DNA of 5,288 nucleotides from an uncultured Erysipelotrichaceae bacterium (GCA_946621045.1 CAMOOA010000091.1:1-5288), one strand, 5' to 3'; positions 1-5,288 are shown, counted from the stretch's first letter. Notes: a model not told the origin generated them from the letters alone. Numbers and translations are program-made.

Positions 1-446
1 AGCGCACGGGCGATTGCGACACGCTGCTGCTGGCCGCCGGACATGCTGGTGACATCGCGGTGTTCGAATCCTTCCAGACCGACCAGGGAAATCATACGCA
101 TAACCTTCTGGTCAATAATGTCCTTGGCCAGTTTCTTGATCTTGAGACCGAAGGCGATGTTGTCATAGACATCCAAATGCGGAAACAGCGCATAGTGCTG
201 GAATACGGTATTAACGTCCCGCTTGTAAGACGGAATCTGTGCGATATCCTGGCCGTCCATCATGACCTGGCCTTCGGTCGCATCCAGGAATCCGGCAATG
301 ATCCGAAGCAGCGTTGTCTTGCCGCAGCCGGACGGACCGAGCAGGGTCACAAACTCGTTCTCATAGATGTCGAGTGAGATGCCCTTCAGGACGACCGTGT
401 TGTCAAATGTCTTGACGACGTTTTTTACCTCGATCAGTTTTTTCAT
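1..446 (-). CDS. potA: Spermidine/putrescine ABC transporter ATP-binding protein PotA (N-terminal part, cut by window edge)
   Basis: This is the ATPase that energises polyamine import at the cytoplasmic face of a PotBCD membrane complex. Translating back from ATG at 446 gives 148 residues before the window ends. Visible are the Walker A motif GPSGCGKTT (37-45), the Q-loop [10 protein letters not shown] (Q83) and the ABC signature [14 protein letters not shown] (from 135). Walker B, the H-loop and the C-terminal TOBE region lie beyond the left edge; family members are about 350 residues, so roughly 40% is present. The start has a good Shine-Dalgarno sequence (GGGAGG, 460-455) about 8 nt upstream. 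It follows the XRE-cupin regulator by 18 bp on the same strand, an order typical of Firmicute pot operons (regulator-potA-potB-potC-potD). Other importers of the same ATPase family (Fe3+, sulfate) are possible from the ATPase alone; the regulator context favours polyamines. Confidence 0.9.
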   Translation of the reverse strand, partial: MKKLIEVKNVVKTFDNTVVLKGISLDIYENEFVTLLGPSGCGKTTLLRIIAGFLDATEGQVMMDGQDIAQIPSYKRDVNTVFQHYALFPHLDVYDNIAFGLKIKKLAKDIIDQKVMRMISLVGLEGFEHRDVTSMSGGQQQRVAIARA

Positions 447-464
447 GTTTCTTTCCTCCCCTTA

Positions 465-1007
465 TCAGAAAATCGGCGGTGTGCTGATCCAGAGCACACG
501 TGCCGGAGCACTGGAACTGTTGATCAGAGTGTATGCTTCATTGCCTTTGACGTAGAAGTTTTCTCCTTTATGCACGACGAGCTTCCGTGCGTCATTGCCG
601 CGGATGAGACTGATCTTTCCGGAAAGCACATAACCGAACTCTTCCCCTTCGTGCGGTTCGATCTGCTTGGAACTCTCTCCGGGAGCCAGCTCCAGAATCA
701 GGGGTTCCATCCGGTTCTTCTGGGCGTTCGGAACGATCCAGTAGATGGTCCGTCCGTCCTGCTTGTCGATGAAGGCATCTTCTTTTGTAAAGACGATCTG
801 CTCTTCATCATCCTCCGCAAAGAACCGTGCCATGGAAACGCCGAGTGCCTCGACAATGTCTTCCAGTGTCGTAAGTGAGGGTGATGTCAGATTCCGCTCC
901 AGCTGGGAAAGGAATCCTTTGGTCAGCTCCGTTCTGGAACCGAGTTCTTCCAGCGTGAGCCCGTTCTTTAATCGCAGCGCTTTGATTCTTGATCCGATAT
1001 CATACAT
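465..1007 (-). CDS. XRE-family transcriptional regulator with C-terminal cupin sensor domain
   Basis: This is a 180-residue DNA-binding regulator. Residues 5-62 form an XRE helix-turn-helix (GSRIKALRLKNGLTLEELGS, then the recognition-helix region SQLERNLTSPSL). After a linker, residues 100-178 form a cupin barrel with the core PHEGEEFGYVLSGKISL (118-134) and the family's usual ending LWISTPPIF. Proteins of this two-domain shape (PuuR-like) commonly head polyamine transport or catabolism operons and respond to a small ligand bound in the cupin; the ligand here is inferred from the adjacent potA. ATG at 1007 is preceded by GGAGG (1020-1016) with 8-nt spacing. The gene is the first of the minus-strand operon, downstream of a clear sigma-A promoter at 1070-1097, and probably autoregulates through repeats in that region. 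Length is normal and no lesion is seen. Confidence 0.9.
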   Translation of the reverse strand: MYDIGSRIKALRLKNGLTLEELGSRTELTKGFLSQLERNLTSPSLTTLEDIVEALGVSMARFFAEDDEEQIVFTKEDAFIDKQDGRTIYWIVPNAQKNRMEPLILELAPGESSKQIEPHEGEEFGYVLSGKISLIRGNDARKLVVHKGENFYVKGNEAYTLINSSSAPARVLWISTPPIF

Positions 1008-1031
1008 TGCGGGACCCTCCTTTGTTTAGTT

Positions 1032-1131
1032 ATGCTAATCTTCTTTTTCTCGATTATCAAACCATGCTAATTATACAGAAACAGGGGAGTAATGCAAGAT
1101 GTTTTCAAACAAAAAGTTTAGAATTATCAAA
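1032..1131. repeat. Two pairs of short direct repeats in the divergent control region (candidate operators)
   Basis: ATGCTAAT occurs at 1032-1039 and 1064-1071, starts 32 bp apart (about three helical turns). The upstream copy touches the -10 box of the minus-strand promoter and the other lies near +25 to +31. ATTATCAAA occurs at 1053-1061, around the predicted start, and at 1123-1131, upstream of the -35 box. This placement suits repression by one of the two XRE proteins encoded on either side, but no published operator is recognised and short AT-rich repeats can arise by chance. Confidence 0.35.
1070..1097 (-). promoter_or_regulatory. Sigma-A promoter of the XRE-cupin/potA operon
   Basis: On the minus strand a TTGCAT -35 box (1097-1092) and a perfect TATAAT -10 box (1075-1070) are separated by 16 bp. 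The predicted transcription start is near 1063, leaving a leader of about 56 nt before the ATG at 1007. The surrounding sequence is AT-rich, as expected for a promoter. Confidence 0.75.
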
Positions 1132-1160
1132 TTTTTTTCTTCCCGTCTGGCCGGCCGGTT

Positions 1161-1191
1161 TTCACACAGAAACACGTATGCCTCCTATAAA
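1161..1191 (+). promoter_or_regulatory. Weak candidate promoter for the XRE-receiver gene
   Basis: A TATAAA box at 1186-1191 sits in an AT-rich run. The only -35-like match is TTCACA (1161-1166), with a long 19-bp spacer. If real, the transcript would have a leader of about 85-90 nt before the GTG at 1285. A second poor candidate is TTGCCG (1235-1240) with TACGTT (1258-1263). Neither is convincing, so the promoter may need an activator. Confidence 0.25.
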
Positions 1192-1270
1192 TAAAAAAAG
1201 GGAAATTCTGCCGGGAGTGTAAACCGGGGGTCGATTGCCGGAAGGGTTCCCGTGTGCTACGTTTTAGCTG

Positions 1271-1280
1271 GGAGGTGATC
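1271..1280 (+). promoter_or_regulatory. Near-perfect ribosome binding site deciding the GTG start at 1285
   Basis: GGAGGTGATC is complementary to the 16S rRNA 3' end over its whole length and ends 4 nt before the GTG at 1285, giving 9 nt from GGAGG to the start codon. It supports this non-ATG start, which begins directly in front of the helix-turn-helix domain. Confidence 0.8.
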
Positions 1281-1284
1281 AGCG

Positions 1285-2199
1285 GTGAAAGAATCTGAAC
1301 TTGGCTCGCGTATTAAAACGCTGCGGCTGCAGCACAATATGACACAGGCGCAGCTGGCAGACAAGGTCGGCGTCACGGATAAAGCTGTTTCCAAGTGGGA
1401 ACGGAACCTTTCCTATCCGGATATCGCGCTGTTTCCGAGTCTTGCGGATGTACTTGGCGTAAGTGTGAATGATCTTCTCCGGGAATGCGAGGATGAATTC
1501 CGTCCGTCGCGTCTCCTGCAGGTATGTGAAGTATCCAGGGATGTCCGTATGCCGCTGTCCATCATGCTGGGATTTGTGGAAATTGCCCGGCGTGATCATG
1601 ATGACCCCCAGCGGCTGATGAAATATCTCGAGGGTATCAAGGTATCCGGAGAATACATGATGGAACTTCTGCAGAGTGTTCTTCAGGTCAGTTCCCATCA
1701 CGTCAGCAACGGCAGTCCGGCCGCTCCGTTCCTGGAGCCGGATGAACTGGACCGCTTTGTGAAGGAACGCATTGCGGAGGCACCGGGTCTGATGGCGGAA
1801 GCGGATTTTTCCGGCCGGCGGATCCTGCTTGCGGAAGATATGGAAATCAACCGTGAAATCGCTGTGGAGATCCTTAAACAGACCGGCGCGGAAGTGGACT
1901 TCGCGGAAGACGGAGGCGTCTGTGTACGAAAGATGCGCACGGCACCGGCAGGGTATTATGACCTCATTCTTATGGACCTTGCGATGCCGAATATGGATGG
2001 ATTTGAGGCGACACGGAAGATCCGTGAGCTTCGAACCAGAGAAAAGGCGAACATTCCGATTATCGCCATGACAGCCAATGTTTCGGATAATGACCGGAAC
2101 GAAGCAGCCGCGGCGGGAATGAACGCATTTACGGAAAAACCGATCCTCATTGACCGACTGTTTGAAACATTGAAACAATATCTGTCTGTTCACAGATAA
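1285..2199 (+). CDS. XRE helix-turn-helix / degenerate histidine-kinase DHp / response-receiver fusion protein
   Basis: This is a 304-residue cytoplasmic regulator with three parts. Residues 5-62 are an XRE helix-turn-helix (MTQAQLADKVGVTDKAVSKW is the core). Residues 80-136 read like the dimerisation helices (DHp) of hybrid histidine kinases: SRDVRMP at 84-90 aligns with the usual H-box S-H-D-I-R-T-P, followed by a GFVEIARRDHDDP segment and a second helix ending LLQSVLQVS. The phospho-accepting His is Arg85 (codon AGG at 1537-1539), and no HATPase_c domain (N, G1, G2 boxes) follows; a linker of about 40 residues leads directly to a receiver domain (178-300). The receiver looks functional: acidic pair E184/D185, phospho-acceptor D231 in LILMDLAMP, T263 in AMTAN, K285 in TEKPI. 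The likely reading is a hybrid kinase that lost its catalytic core, leaving a phosphorylation-responsive DNA-binding protein with a dimerisation element; its kinase is not in the window. It lies upstream of the MATE gene on the same strand. Confidence 0.85.
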   Translation: MKESELGSRIKTLRLQHNMTQAQLADKVGVTDKAVSKWERNLSYPDIALFPSLADVLGVSVNDLLRECEDEFRPSRLLQVCEVSRDVRMPLSIMLGFVEIARRDHDDPQRLMKYLEGIKVSGEYMMELLQSVLQVSSHHVSNGSPAAPFLEPDELDRFVKERIAEAPGLMAEADFSGRRILLAEDMEINREIAVEILKQTGAEVDFAEDGGVCVRKMRTAPAGYYDLILMDLAMPNMDGFEATRKIRELRTREKANIPIIAMTANVSDNDRNEAAAAGMNAFTEKPILIDRLFETLKQYLSVHR

Positions 2200-2247
2200 C
2201 TGCGGCTGAACAATCACCAGCAACAAACCTCAACGTAACATCCATCG

Positions 2248-2353
2248 CGGCACTGCAATGGGGTGCGGTGCCGAAGAGAAACCTGCGGAGTTAAGAACAG
2301 TCGGATATGAGGAGCCGGATAACGGGTCTTTCTGATTCAGAGAGACCCTTTTT
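2248..2353 (+). promoter_or_regulatory. Structured leader RNA with attenuator before the MATE gene: probable riboswitch (guanidine-IV/mepA-like suspected)
   Basis: A strong hairpin at 2248-2273 has a 10-bp stem (CGGCACTGCA with TGCGGTGCCG, one U-G wobble) and an AUGGGG loop. It is followed by about 50 nt of purine-rich, partly foldable sequence (possible small stem 2301-2304 with 2315-2318) and then by an intrinsic terminator at 2324-2353. A structured 5' element plus terminator directly before a transporter gene is the standard plan of a transcription-attenuating riboswitch. The guanidine-IV (mepA motif) class is known upstream of MATE genes in Firmicutes and acts by terminator read-through, which fits; I assign it from gene context and layout, not from an alignment. 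No good promoter was found between 2199 and 2248; TTGAAA (2170-2175) with GATAAC (2195-2200) at 19 bp is weak, so transcription may also come from the upstream gene. Confidence 0.6.
2324..2353 (+). terminator. Intrinsic terminator / attenuator ahead of the MATE gene
   Basis: A 10-bp stem GGGTCTTTCT (2324-2333) with AGAGAGACCC (2339-2348), containing one U-G wobble, encloses a 5-nt loop and is followed by TTTTT (2349-2353). It lies only about 50 nt before the MATE start at 2404. It may serve both as the end of the XRE-receiver transcript and as the expression platform of the leader RNA. Confidence 0.85.
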
Positions 2354-2403
2354 CTGACCATTAATGATGTATGTCTTCCAAAAGCGAGTATGATGGAGGG
2401 CAT

Positions 2404-3741
2404 ATGACGAATGATATGACAAAAGGCCCGATTCTGCCGGTCCTGATCCGCTTTACGGTTCCGCTGATCATGGGAAATCTGCTTCAGCTTACGTATAACG
2501 CCGTCGACAGTATGATTGTCGGACGCTATGTGGGAAAGGAAGCTCTTGCGGCGGTCGGCACCAGCAACCCGCTGATGACGCTGGTTCTGCTGTTTACCAA
2601 CGGCATCTGTCTTGGGGCAGGGCTGCTTGTCAGTTATCACTACGGCGCGGAAGATCATGAAACCCTGCAGCGGCAGGTCAGCACCGGACTGTGCGCCGGC
2701 TCTCTCTTCTCCATTGCGGCAGGGCTTCTGATTACCGTGCTCAGCACCGCGATCATGCGGCTTCTGCGGGCGGACCCTGCCATTCTTGCGGAGGCATCCG
2801 GCTATCTTCAGATCATCATGATGGGGCTGATCTTCAGCTTCATGTACAACTACTTTGCGAGCATGTTAAGGGCGATGGGGGATTCCCGCTCGCCGCTGAT
2901 CTTTCTTGCGGTCAGCACGGTGCTGAATATCGCAGGCGATCTGATCCTTGTGGCGGGGCTGAAGCTCGGCATTGTCGGTGCCGCAGTCAGCACGGTCATC
3001 TGTGAAGCGCTGTCCGCAGTTCTCTGCTGGATTTATATCTACCGGAAGATTCCGGTTCTGCGGCTTGGAAAGAAGTGGCTGGTCATTGATTACCGCCTGT
3101 TGAAAAAGACACTGTCCTTCGGCATTGTCAGTGCTCTCCAGCAGTCTTCCGTACAGCTTGGCAAACTGGTGATCCAGGCGTTCGTCAATACGCTTGGCGT
3201 AACGGCAACCGCCGCATTCAATGCGGTCAACCGTACGGATGACTTTGCGATTGTGCCGGAACAGAACATTGCCCATGCGATGAGTTCTGTCATGGCGCAG
3301 AATGCAGGTGCCCATCATTCCGGCCGGATGAAACAGACTTTCCGGTACGGCATTTATCTCGAGCTTGGCTTTTCCATCGTAATTGCCGTTCTGCTGTATG
3401 GATTTGCGGAACCGATCATGCGTCTGTTTACCGCGGATGCGGATGTCATCAGAGAGGGTGCGGATTACCTGCATCTGATTGCGTTCATGTATCCTGCACC
3501 GGCGCTGACCAACGGCATCCAGGGATATTTCCGCGGCACCGGAGATCTGCGCATCACCCTGATCAGCTCCATCATCAACATGGTATTCCGCTGTATCAGC
3601 TGCTATATCCTGCTGTATCACATGGGCTTTACGTTCTCCGTTCTGCCGTGGTCCTATCTTGCCGGATGGATTGCCATGATGGTATATGAAGTGCCGATCC
3701 TGTTATCCCGTCAGGCACGGAAGAACGGATTCGAAGCATAA
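2404..3741 (+). CDS. MATE-family multidrug efflux transporter (MepA-like)
   Basis: This is a cytoplasmic-membrane antiporter of the MATE family, which exports cationic compounds using a Na+ or H+ gradient. The 445 residues show the family's duplicated architecture of about twelve hydrophobic segments. The N-terminal half has GNLLQLTYNAVDSMIVGRYV (24-43, with the conserved Asp of helix 1) and SMLRAMGDSRSPL (153-165); the C-terminal half has the equivalent GYFRGTGDLR (374-383). Length is normal for the family. I prefer ATG at 2404, giving the typical beginning MTNDMTKGPI, although GGAGGG (2395-2400) is only 3-4 nt away. The in-frame ATG at 2371 has no ribosome binding site and sits just after the terminator U-tract; ATG at 2416 is a third option. 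Expression is probably controlled by the leader RNA at 2248-2353. If that leader is guanidine-IV, guanidine would be a likely export substrate; otherwise the substrate cannot be read from sequence. Confidence 0.92.
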   Translation: MTNDMTKGPILPVLIRFTVPLIMGNLLQLTYNAVDSMIVGRYVGKEALAAVGTSNPLMTLVLLFTNGICLGAGLLVSYHYGAEDHETLQRQVSTGLCAGSLFSIAAGLLITVLSTAIMRLLRADPAILAEASGYLQIIMMGLIFSFMYNYFASMLRAMGDSRSPLIFLAVSTVLNIAGDLILVAGLKLGIVGAAVSTVICEALSAVLCWIYIYRKIPVLRLGKKWLVIDYRLLKKTLSFGIVSALQQSSVQLGKLVIQAFVNTLGVTATAAFNAVNRTDDFAIVPEQNIAHAMSSVMAQNAGAHHSGRMKQTFRYGIYLELGFSIVIAVLLYGFAEPIMRLFTADADVIREGADYLHLIAFMYPAPALTNGIQGYFRGTGDLRITLISSIINMVFRCISCYILLYHMGFTFSVLPWSYLAGWIAMMVYEVPILLSRQARKNGFEA

Positions 3742-3743
3742 CG

Positions 3744-3792
3744 AAAAAACCATTCTCCAATCTGCTTATCGCAGACATGCGGGAATGGTTTT
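3744..3792. terminator. Bidirectional terminator between convergent MATE and nucleoside hydrolase genes
   Basis: AAAACCATTCTC (3746-3757) pairs with GGGAATGGTTTT (3781-3792) over 12 bp with one wobble. Inside it a second stem, TCTGC with GCAGA (3761-3765 and 3771-3775), has a TTATC loop. The flanking A- and T-runs give U-tracts on both strands, with six U's on the minus strand. It starts just after the MATE stop codon and about 14 bp from the end of the opposing gene. Confidence 0.85.
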
Positions 3793-3805
3793 CTTATGCA
3801 TCGTT

Positions 3806-4804
3806 TCAATGGTTTGCGGCAGATGACAGAATGTCATACAGCCAGTGAAAGAAATAATCACGGTCTGCTTTCCTTGCATAATGCACATTTTTCGGAAGGT
3901 CATGAAGAATACCGTCTTCTCCCTTTACCTGCATGTAGTTTCTTCCAAGGACCGTTTCACCATAAGCGTATCCGCGGCCAAGATCAATATGGCAGCTCGT
4001 ATCCCATACATCAGTAAGCACTTCCGGATGCGCGGCTGCGCATAAGGCAAGCGGATCATGCAGGGCGGCACCGGCGTTATTGCCGGAGGCCTTCAGCCGC
4101 TGATCGATCATATCTGCGACAAAGACAGCCGGAACCGTACCGATGGCACGGATCATCTGCGACTGTTCTTCCGTAAGCAGAACATCCGACGTTGCGTCCA
4201 GAGAAACCATTGTGATATCCAGTCCGCTTGTAAGCAGGATCTCTGCGGCTTCCGGATCTGCCCAGATATTGAATTCGGCTGCCTGTGTCGGATAGTACGT
4301 GTCATGGCTTCCGCCCATCAGGACAACCCGTTTGATCTTTTTCAGAATGCGGTCATCCGCCCGGATTGCCAGTGCGATATTCGTTTCCGGTCCCACCGGG
4401 ATCAGCGTAACAGAATGATCCGGCTGGGCCAGCAGGGTTTCAATCAGCCAGACGGCTGCCCGCGGCTCCTGAACCTTTGAAACCGGGTCGGGCAGGGGAA
4501 GCCGGTCGGGGTGAAAGGAACCGAATACATTGTTTTTCTCATAATGCGGCAGCGTCATACCCTGAATGCCCCATGGCACCAGCGTGGACGCAAGGGGAAG
4601 TTCGCTTCCCATATGAACGGAGACACCGCCTCCGCATGCATCAACGACCCGCAGGGTGTTGTCTGTCGTATTCTTCAGCTCGCAGTTTCCGCCGACAGTG
4701 GTAATGCCGAGCAGATCATATTCCTTTCCCAGCATCGCGCAGACAATCGCGACTGCATCATCTGAGCCGGTATCCACATCGAGTATGATTCTTTCCTGTT
4801 TCAT
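3806..4804 (-). CDS. Inosine-uridine-preferring nucleoside hydrolase family protein
   Basis: This is a cytoplasmic nucleoside N-ribohydrolase, which splits ribonucleosides into base plus ribose for salvage. From ATG at 4804 it is 332 residues, a normal length. The N-terminal Ca2+-binding motif is LDVDTGSDDA (8-17, Asp 9, 11, 15 and 16). Other family motifs are VGPETNIA (137-144), VLMGGS (161-166), AEFNIWADPEAA (176-187) and the late metal ligand in HDPLALCAAAHP (249-260). All catalytic and metal positions look intact; base specificity cannot be read. The frame is open to a TTG at 4849, but that would overlap the upstream peptide gene, and the family sequence begins right after the ATG. The nearest Shine-Dalgarno, AAGGA (4822-4818), is 13 nt from the ATG, with a 9-bp hairpin arm between them. 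It lies 35 bp after the small peptide gene with no terminator between, so the two are probably co-transcribed. Confidence 0.92.
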   Translation of the reverse strand: MKQERIILDVDTGSDDAVAIVCAMLGKEYDLLGITTVGGNCELKNTTDNTLRVVDACGGGVSVHMGSELPLASTLVPWGIQGMTLPHYEKNNVFGSFHPDRLPLPDPVSKVQEPRAAVWLIETLLAQPDHSVTLIPVGPETNIALAIRADDRILKKIKRVVLMGGSHDTYYPTQAAEFNIWADPEAAEILLTSGLDITMVSLDATSDVLLTEEQSQMIRAIGTVPAVFVADMIDQRLKASGNNAGAALHDPLALCAAAHPEVLTDVWDTSCHIDLGRGYAYGETVLGRNYMQVKGEDGILHDLPKNVHYARKADRDYFFHWLYDILSSAANH

Positions 4805-4845
4805 GATTGATTCTTCGTCCTTACACTGCCGGATGCGAATCAATC
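4805..4845 (-). promoter_or_regulatory. Inverted repeat at the peptide/nucleoside hydrolase junction
   Basis: GATTGATTC (4805-4813) and GAATCAATC (4837-4845) are perfect 9-bp reverse complements separated by 23 nt. In the minus-strand mRNA the 5' arm contains the TGA stop of the peptide gene, the loop carries the AAGGA ribosome binding site, and the 3' arm ends one base before the ATG of the nucleoside hydrolase. Folding would shorten the effective distance from binding site to start codon, or occlude the start until a ribosome finishing the peptide opens it. Confidence 0.5.
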
Positions 4846-5106
4846 GCAATAATTGAGTGCTTCTTGCAGCGTTTTGGGCTGATAGCCGTGGTCTCTGTAG
4901 TAGTGCACGATTGCGTTTGCCTCGGTTGGAGTGAGCTTCTGGTCGTTCCAGTAATAGTCGCCTTCGTTGTACAGATATCCCCCGGAACCGGGCTGCTGGT
5001 TCTCTTTACGGAGCGTCAGACCGACCTTTTTTCCGTCCTCCTCTGTAATAAACCAGGAGCCTCCGCTGACTTCCTGCAGTGTTTCATCTTTGATATTTTT
5101 GGACAT
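4840..5106 (-). CDS. Small peptide with double-glycine (bacteriocin-type) leader, function unknown
   Basis: This is an 88-residue product starting MSKNIKDETLQEVSGG. Its first 16 residues match the double-glycine leader rule: hydrophobic Ile, Leu and Val at -12, -7 and -4 relative to the cleavage point, then Gly-Gly at 15-16. Such leaders are removed by peptidase-containing ABC exporters. The remaining 72 residues are polar and aromatic-rich, with a glycine-rich turn (PGSGG, 39-43), the YYWND segment (51-55), a probable helix (61-72) and one Cys at 87. No GxxxG-rich hydrophobic helix typical of two-peptide bacteriocins and no Cys/Ser/Thr cluster typical of lanthipeptides is present, so toxin, signal or RiPP precursor all remain open. 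ATG at 5106 is chosen because the upstream in-frame ATG (5130) overlaps a TATAAT box and lacks a binding site; the ribosome binding site is weak (AAAG) either way. No exporter or modifying enzyme lies in the window; the next gene is a nucleoside hydrolase. Confidence 0.65.
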   Translation of the reverse strand: MSKNIKDETLQEVSGGSWFITEEDGKKVGLTLRKENQQPGSGGYLYNEGDYYWNDQKLTPTEANAIVHYYRDHGYQPKTLQEALNYCD

Positions 5107-5128
5107 AACAGATGCTTTCTTTCCACTC

Positions 5129-5134
5129 ATTATA
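5129..5134 (-). promoter_or_regulatory. Candidate -10 box for the peptide/nucleoside hydrolase transcript
   Basis: A perfect TATAAT lies at 5134-5129 on the minus strand, between the upstream terminator and the ATG at 5106, placing transcription start near 5122 and giving a very short leader. No good -35 hexamer is found 16-18 bp upstream, so it may be weak or activator-dependent. Confidence 0.4.
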
Positions 5135-5163
5135 CATACGAAACAGAAACCGAAGATTCTCTG

Positions 5164-5210
5164 AAAAAGAGAAAAAGCATATGTTATCCGCTGGGGCAGA
5201 CAGCATATGC
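5164..5210 (-). terminator. Intrinsic terminator of a gene beyond the right edge
   Basis: On the minus strand GCATATG (5210-5204) pairs with CATATGC (5183-5177). After one mismatch, the inner stem TGTCTGC/GCGGATA closes a CCCA loop. The hairpin is followed by TTTTT (5176-5172) and a second T-run at 5168-5164. The inner stem uses G-U wobbles that pair only in minus-strand RNA, so the direction is clear. The gene it terminates must end within or just beyond 5211-5288, but its reading frame cannot be fixed from so few bases. Confidence 0.75.
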
Positions 5211-5288
5211 CATTTAACAACAAGGATATAGAATTCAGGCGTTCATCTGTGAGTTCCGTCGAAACCACAGCTTCTTTTCGTTTCGGCC

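Noticed and set aside
1149..1158. Palindromic GGCCGGCCGG in the intergenic region.
   Set aside because: A short GC palindrome without U-tract, repeat partner or clear position relative to either promoter; likely incidental.
989..1222. Plus-strand open frame of 77 codons across the divergent promoter region.
   Set aside because: It overlaps the minus-strand promoter and the regulator start, has no binding site and shows no protein-like features.
1200..1251. GGGAA ... TTCCC arms upstream of the XRE-receiver gene as a possible leader hairpin.
   Set aside because: Five-bp arms with a long poorly paired interior and no terminator; not better than chance.
2248..2320. Fragments resembling a TPP riboswitch (GGGGTGC and GGATAA).
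   Set aside because: The defining CUGAGA segment and the long conserved 3' core around the second fragment are absent, and the first fragment is fully paired in the 10-bp hairpin.
2866..3621. Long minus-strand open frame opposite the MATE gene.
   Set aside because: It is antisense to a convincing membrane protein, has unlikely composition and no binding site; the same applies to the open frames opposite potA, both regulators and the nucleoside hydrolase.
5107..5268. N-terminal extension of the small peptide frame, open to a GTG at 5268 and to the window edge, including a leader-like ELTDERLNSISLLLNG stretch.
   Set aside because: It would read through a clear intrinsic terminator (5164-5210) and a TATAAT box (5129-5134), and it has no ribosome binding site. 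The leader-like stretch lacks Gly-Gly and is probably chance.
5211..5288. Possible C-terminal end of a minus-strand gene entering from the right (for example a frame ending in TGA at 5237-5235).
   Set aside because: The terminator implies such a gene, but two frames have stops in this 78-bp stretch and neither tail is recognisable, so no CDS is called.

Overview
The window looks like a chromosomal stretch from a low-to-mid GC Gram-positive bacterium (Bacillota, probably Clostridia or Erysipelotrichia). The reasons are strong GGAGG-type ribosome binding sites, intrinsic terminators with U-tracts, an XRE-cupin regulator in front of a PotA-type ATPase, an attenuator-type RNA leader before a MATE pump, and a small double-glycine-leader peptide. 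Family assignments rest on reading the translated sequence; no database search was possible.

Layout. (1) Positions 1-1007, minus strand: an XRE-cupin regulator followed 18 bp later by potA, which runs off the left edge. This is the usual head of a spermidine/putrescine uptake operon, with a good sigma-A promoter at 1070-1097. (2) Positions 1008-1284: a divergent, AT-rich control region carrying two pairs of short direct repeats. (3) Positions 1285-2199, plus strand: an unusual regulator made of an XRE helix-turn-helix, a histidine-kinase dimerisation remnant with Arg in place of the phospho-accepting His, and an intact receiver domain. The kinase ATP-binding domain is missing. (4) Positions 2248-2353: a structured leader ending in a terminator, most likely a riboswitch (guanidine-IV/mepA class is my best guess), in front of a MATE-family efflux gene (2404-3741). 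(5) Positions 3744-3792: a bidirectional terminator between convergent genes. (6) Positions 3806-5106, minus strand: a nucleoside hydrolase preceded by an 88-residue peptide with a double-glycine leader; the two probably share a transcript. (7) Positions 5164-5210: a terminator for a gene off the right edge.

How the parts may work together. The XRE-cupin protein probably senses polyamine or a related small ligand and controls itself and the pot operon. The XRE-receiver protein may control itself or the MATE pump downstream, because the only terminator between the two genes is the one in the riboswitch-like leader; both layers could act on the pump. The nucleoside hydrolase salvages nucleosides, and its start codon sits behind a 9-bp hairpin whose 5' arm contains the stop codon of the peptide gene, suggesting translational coupling. 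The items most worth a second look are the XRE/dead-DHp/receiver fusion, the MATE leader RNA, and the GG-leader peptide paired with a nucleoside hydrolase rather than a bacteriocin exporter.
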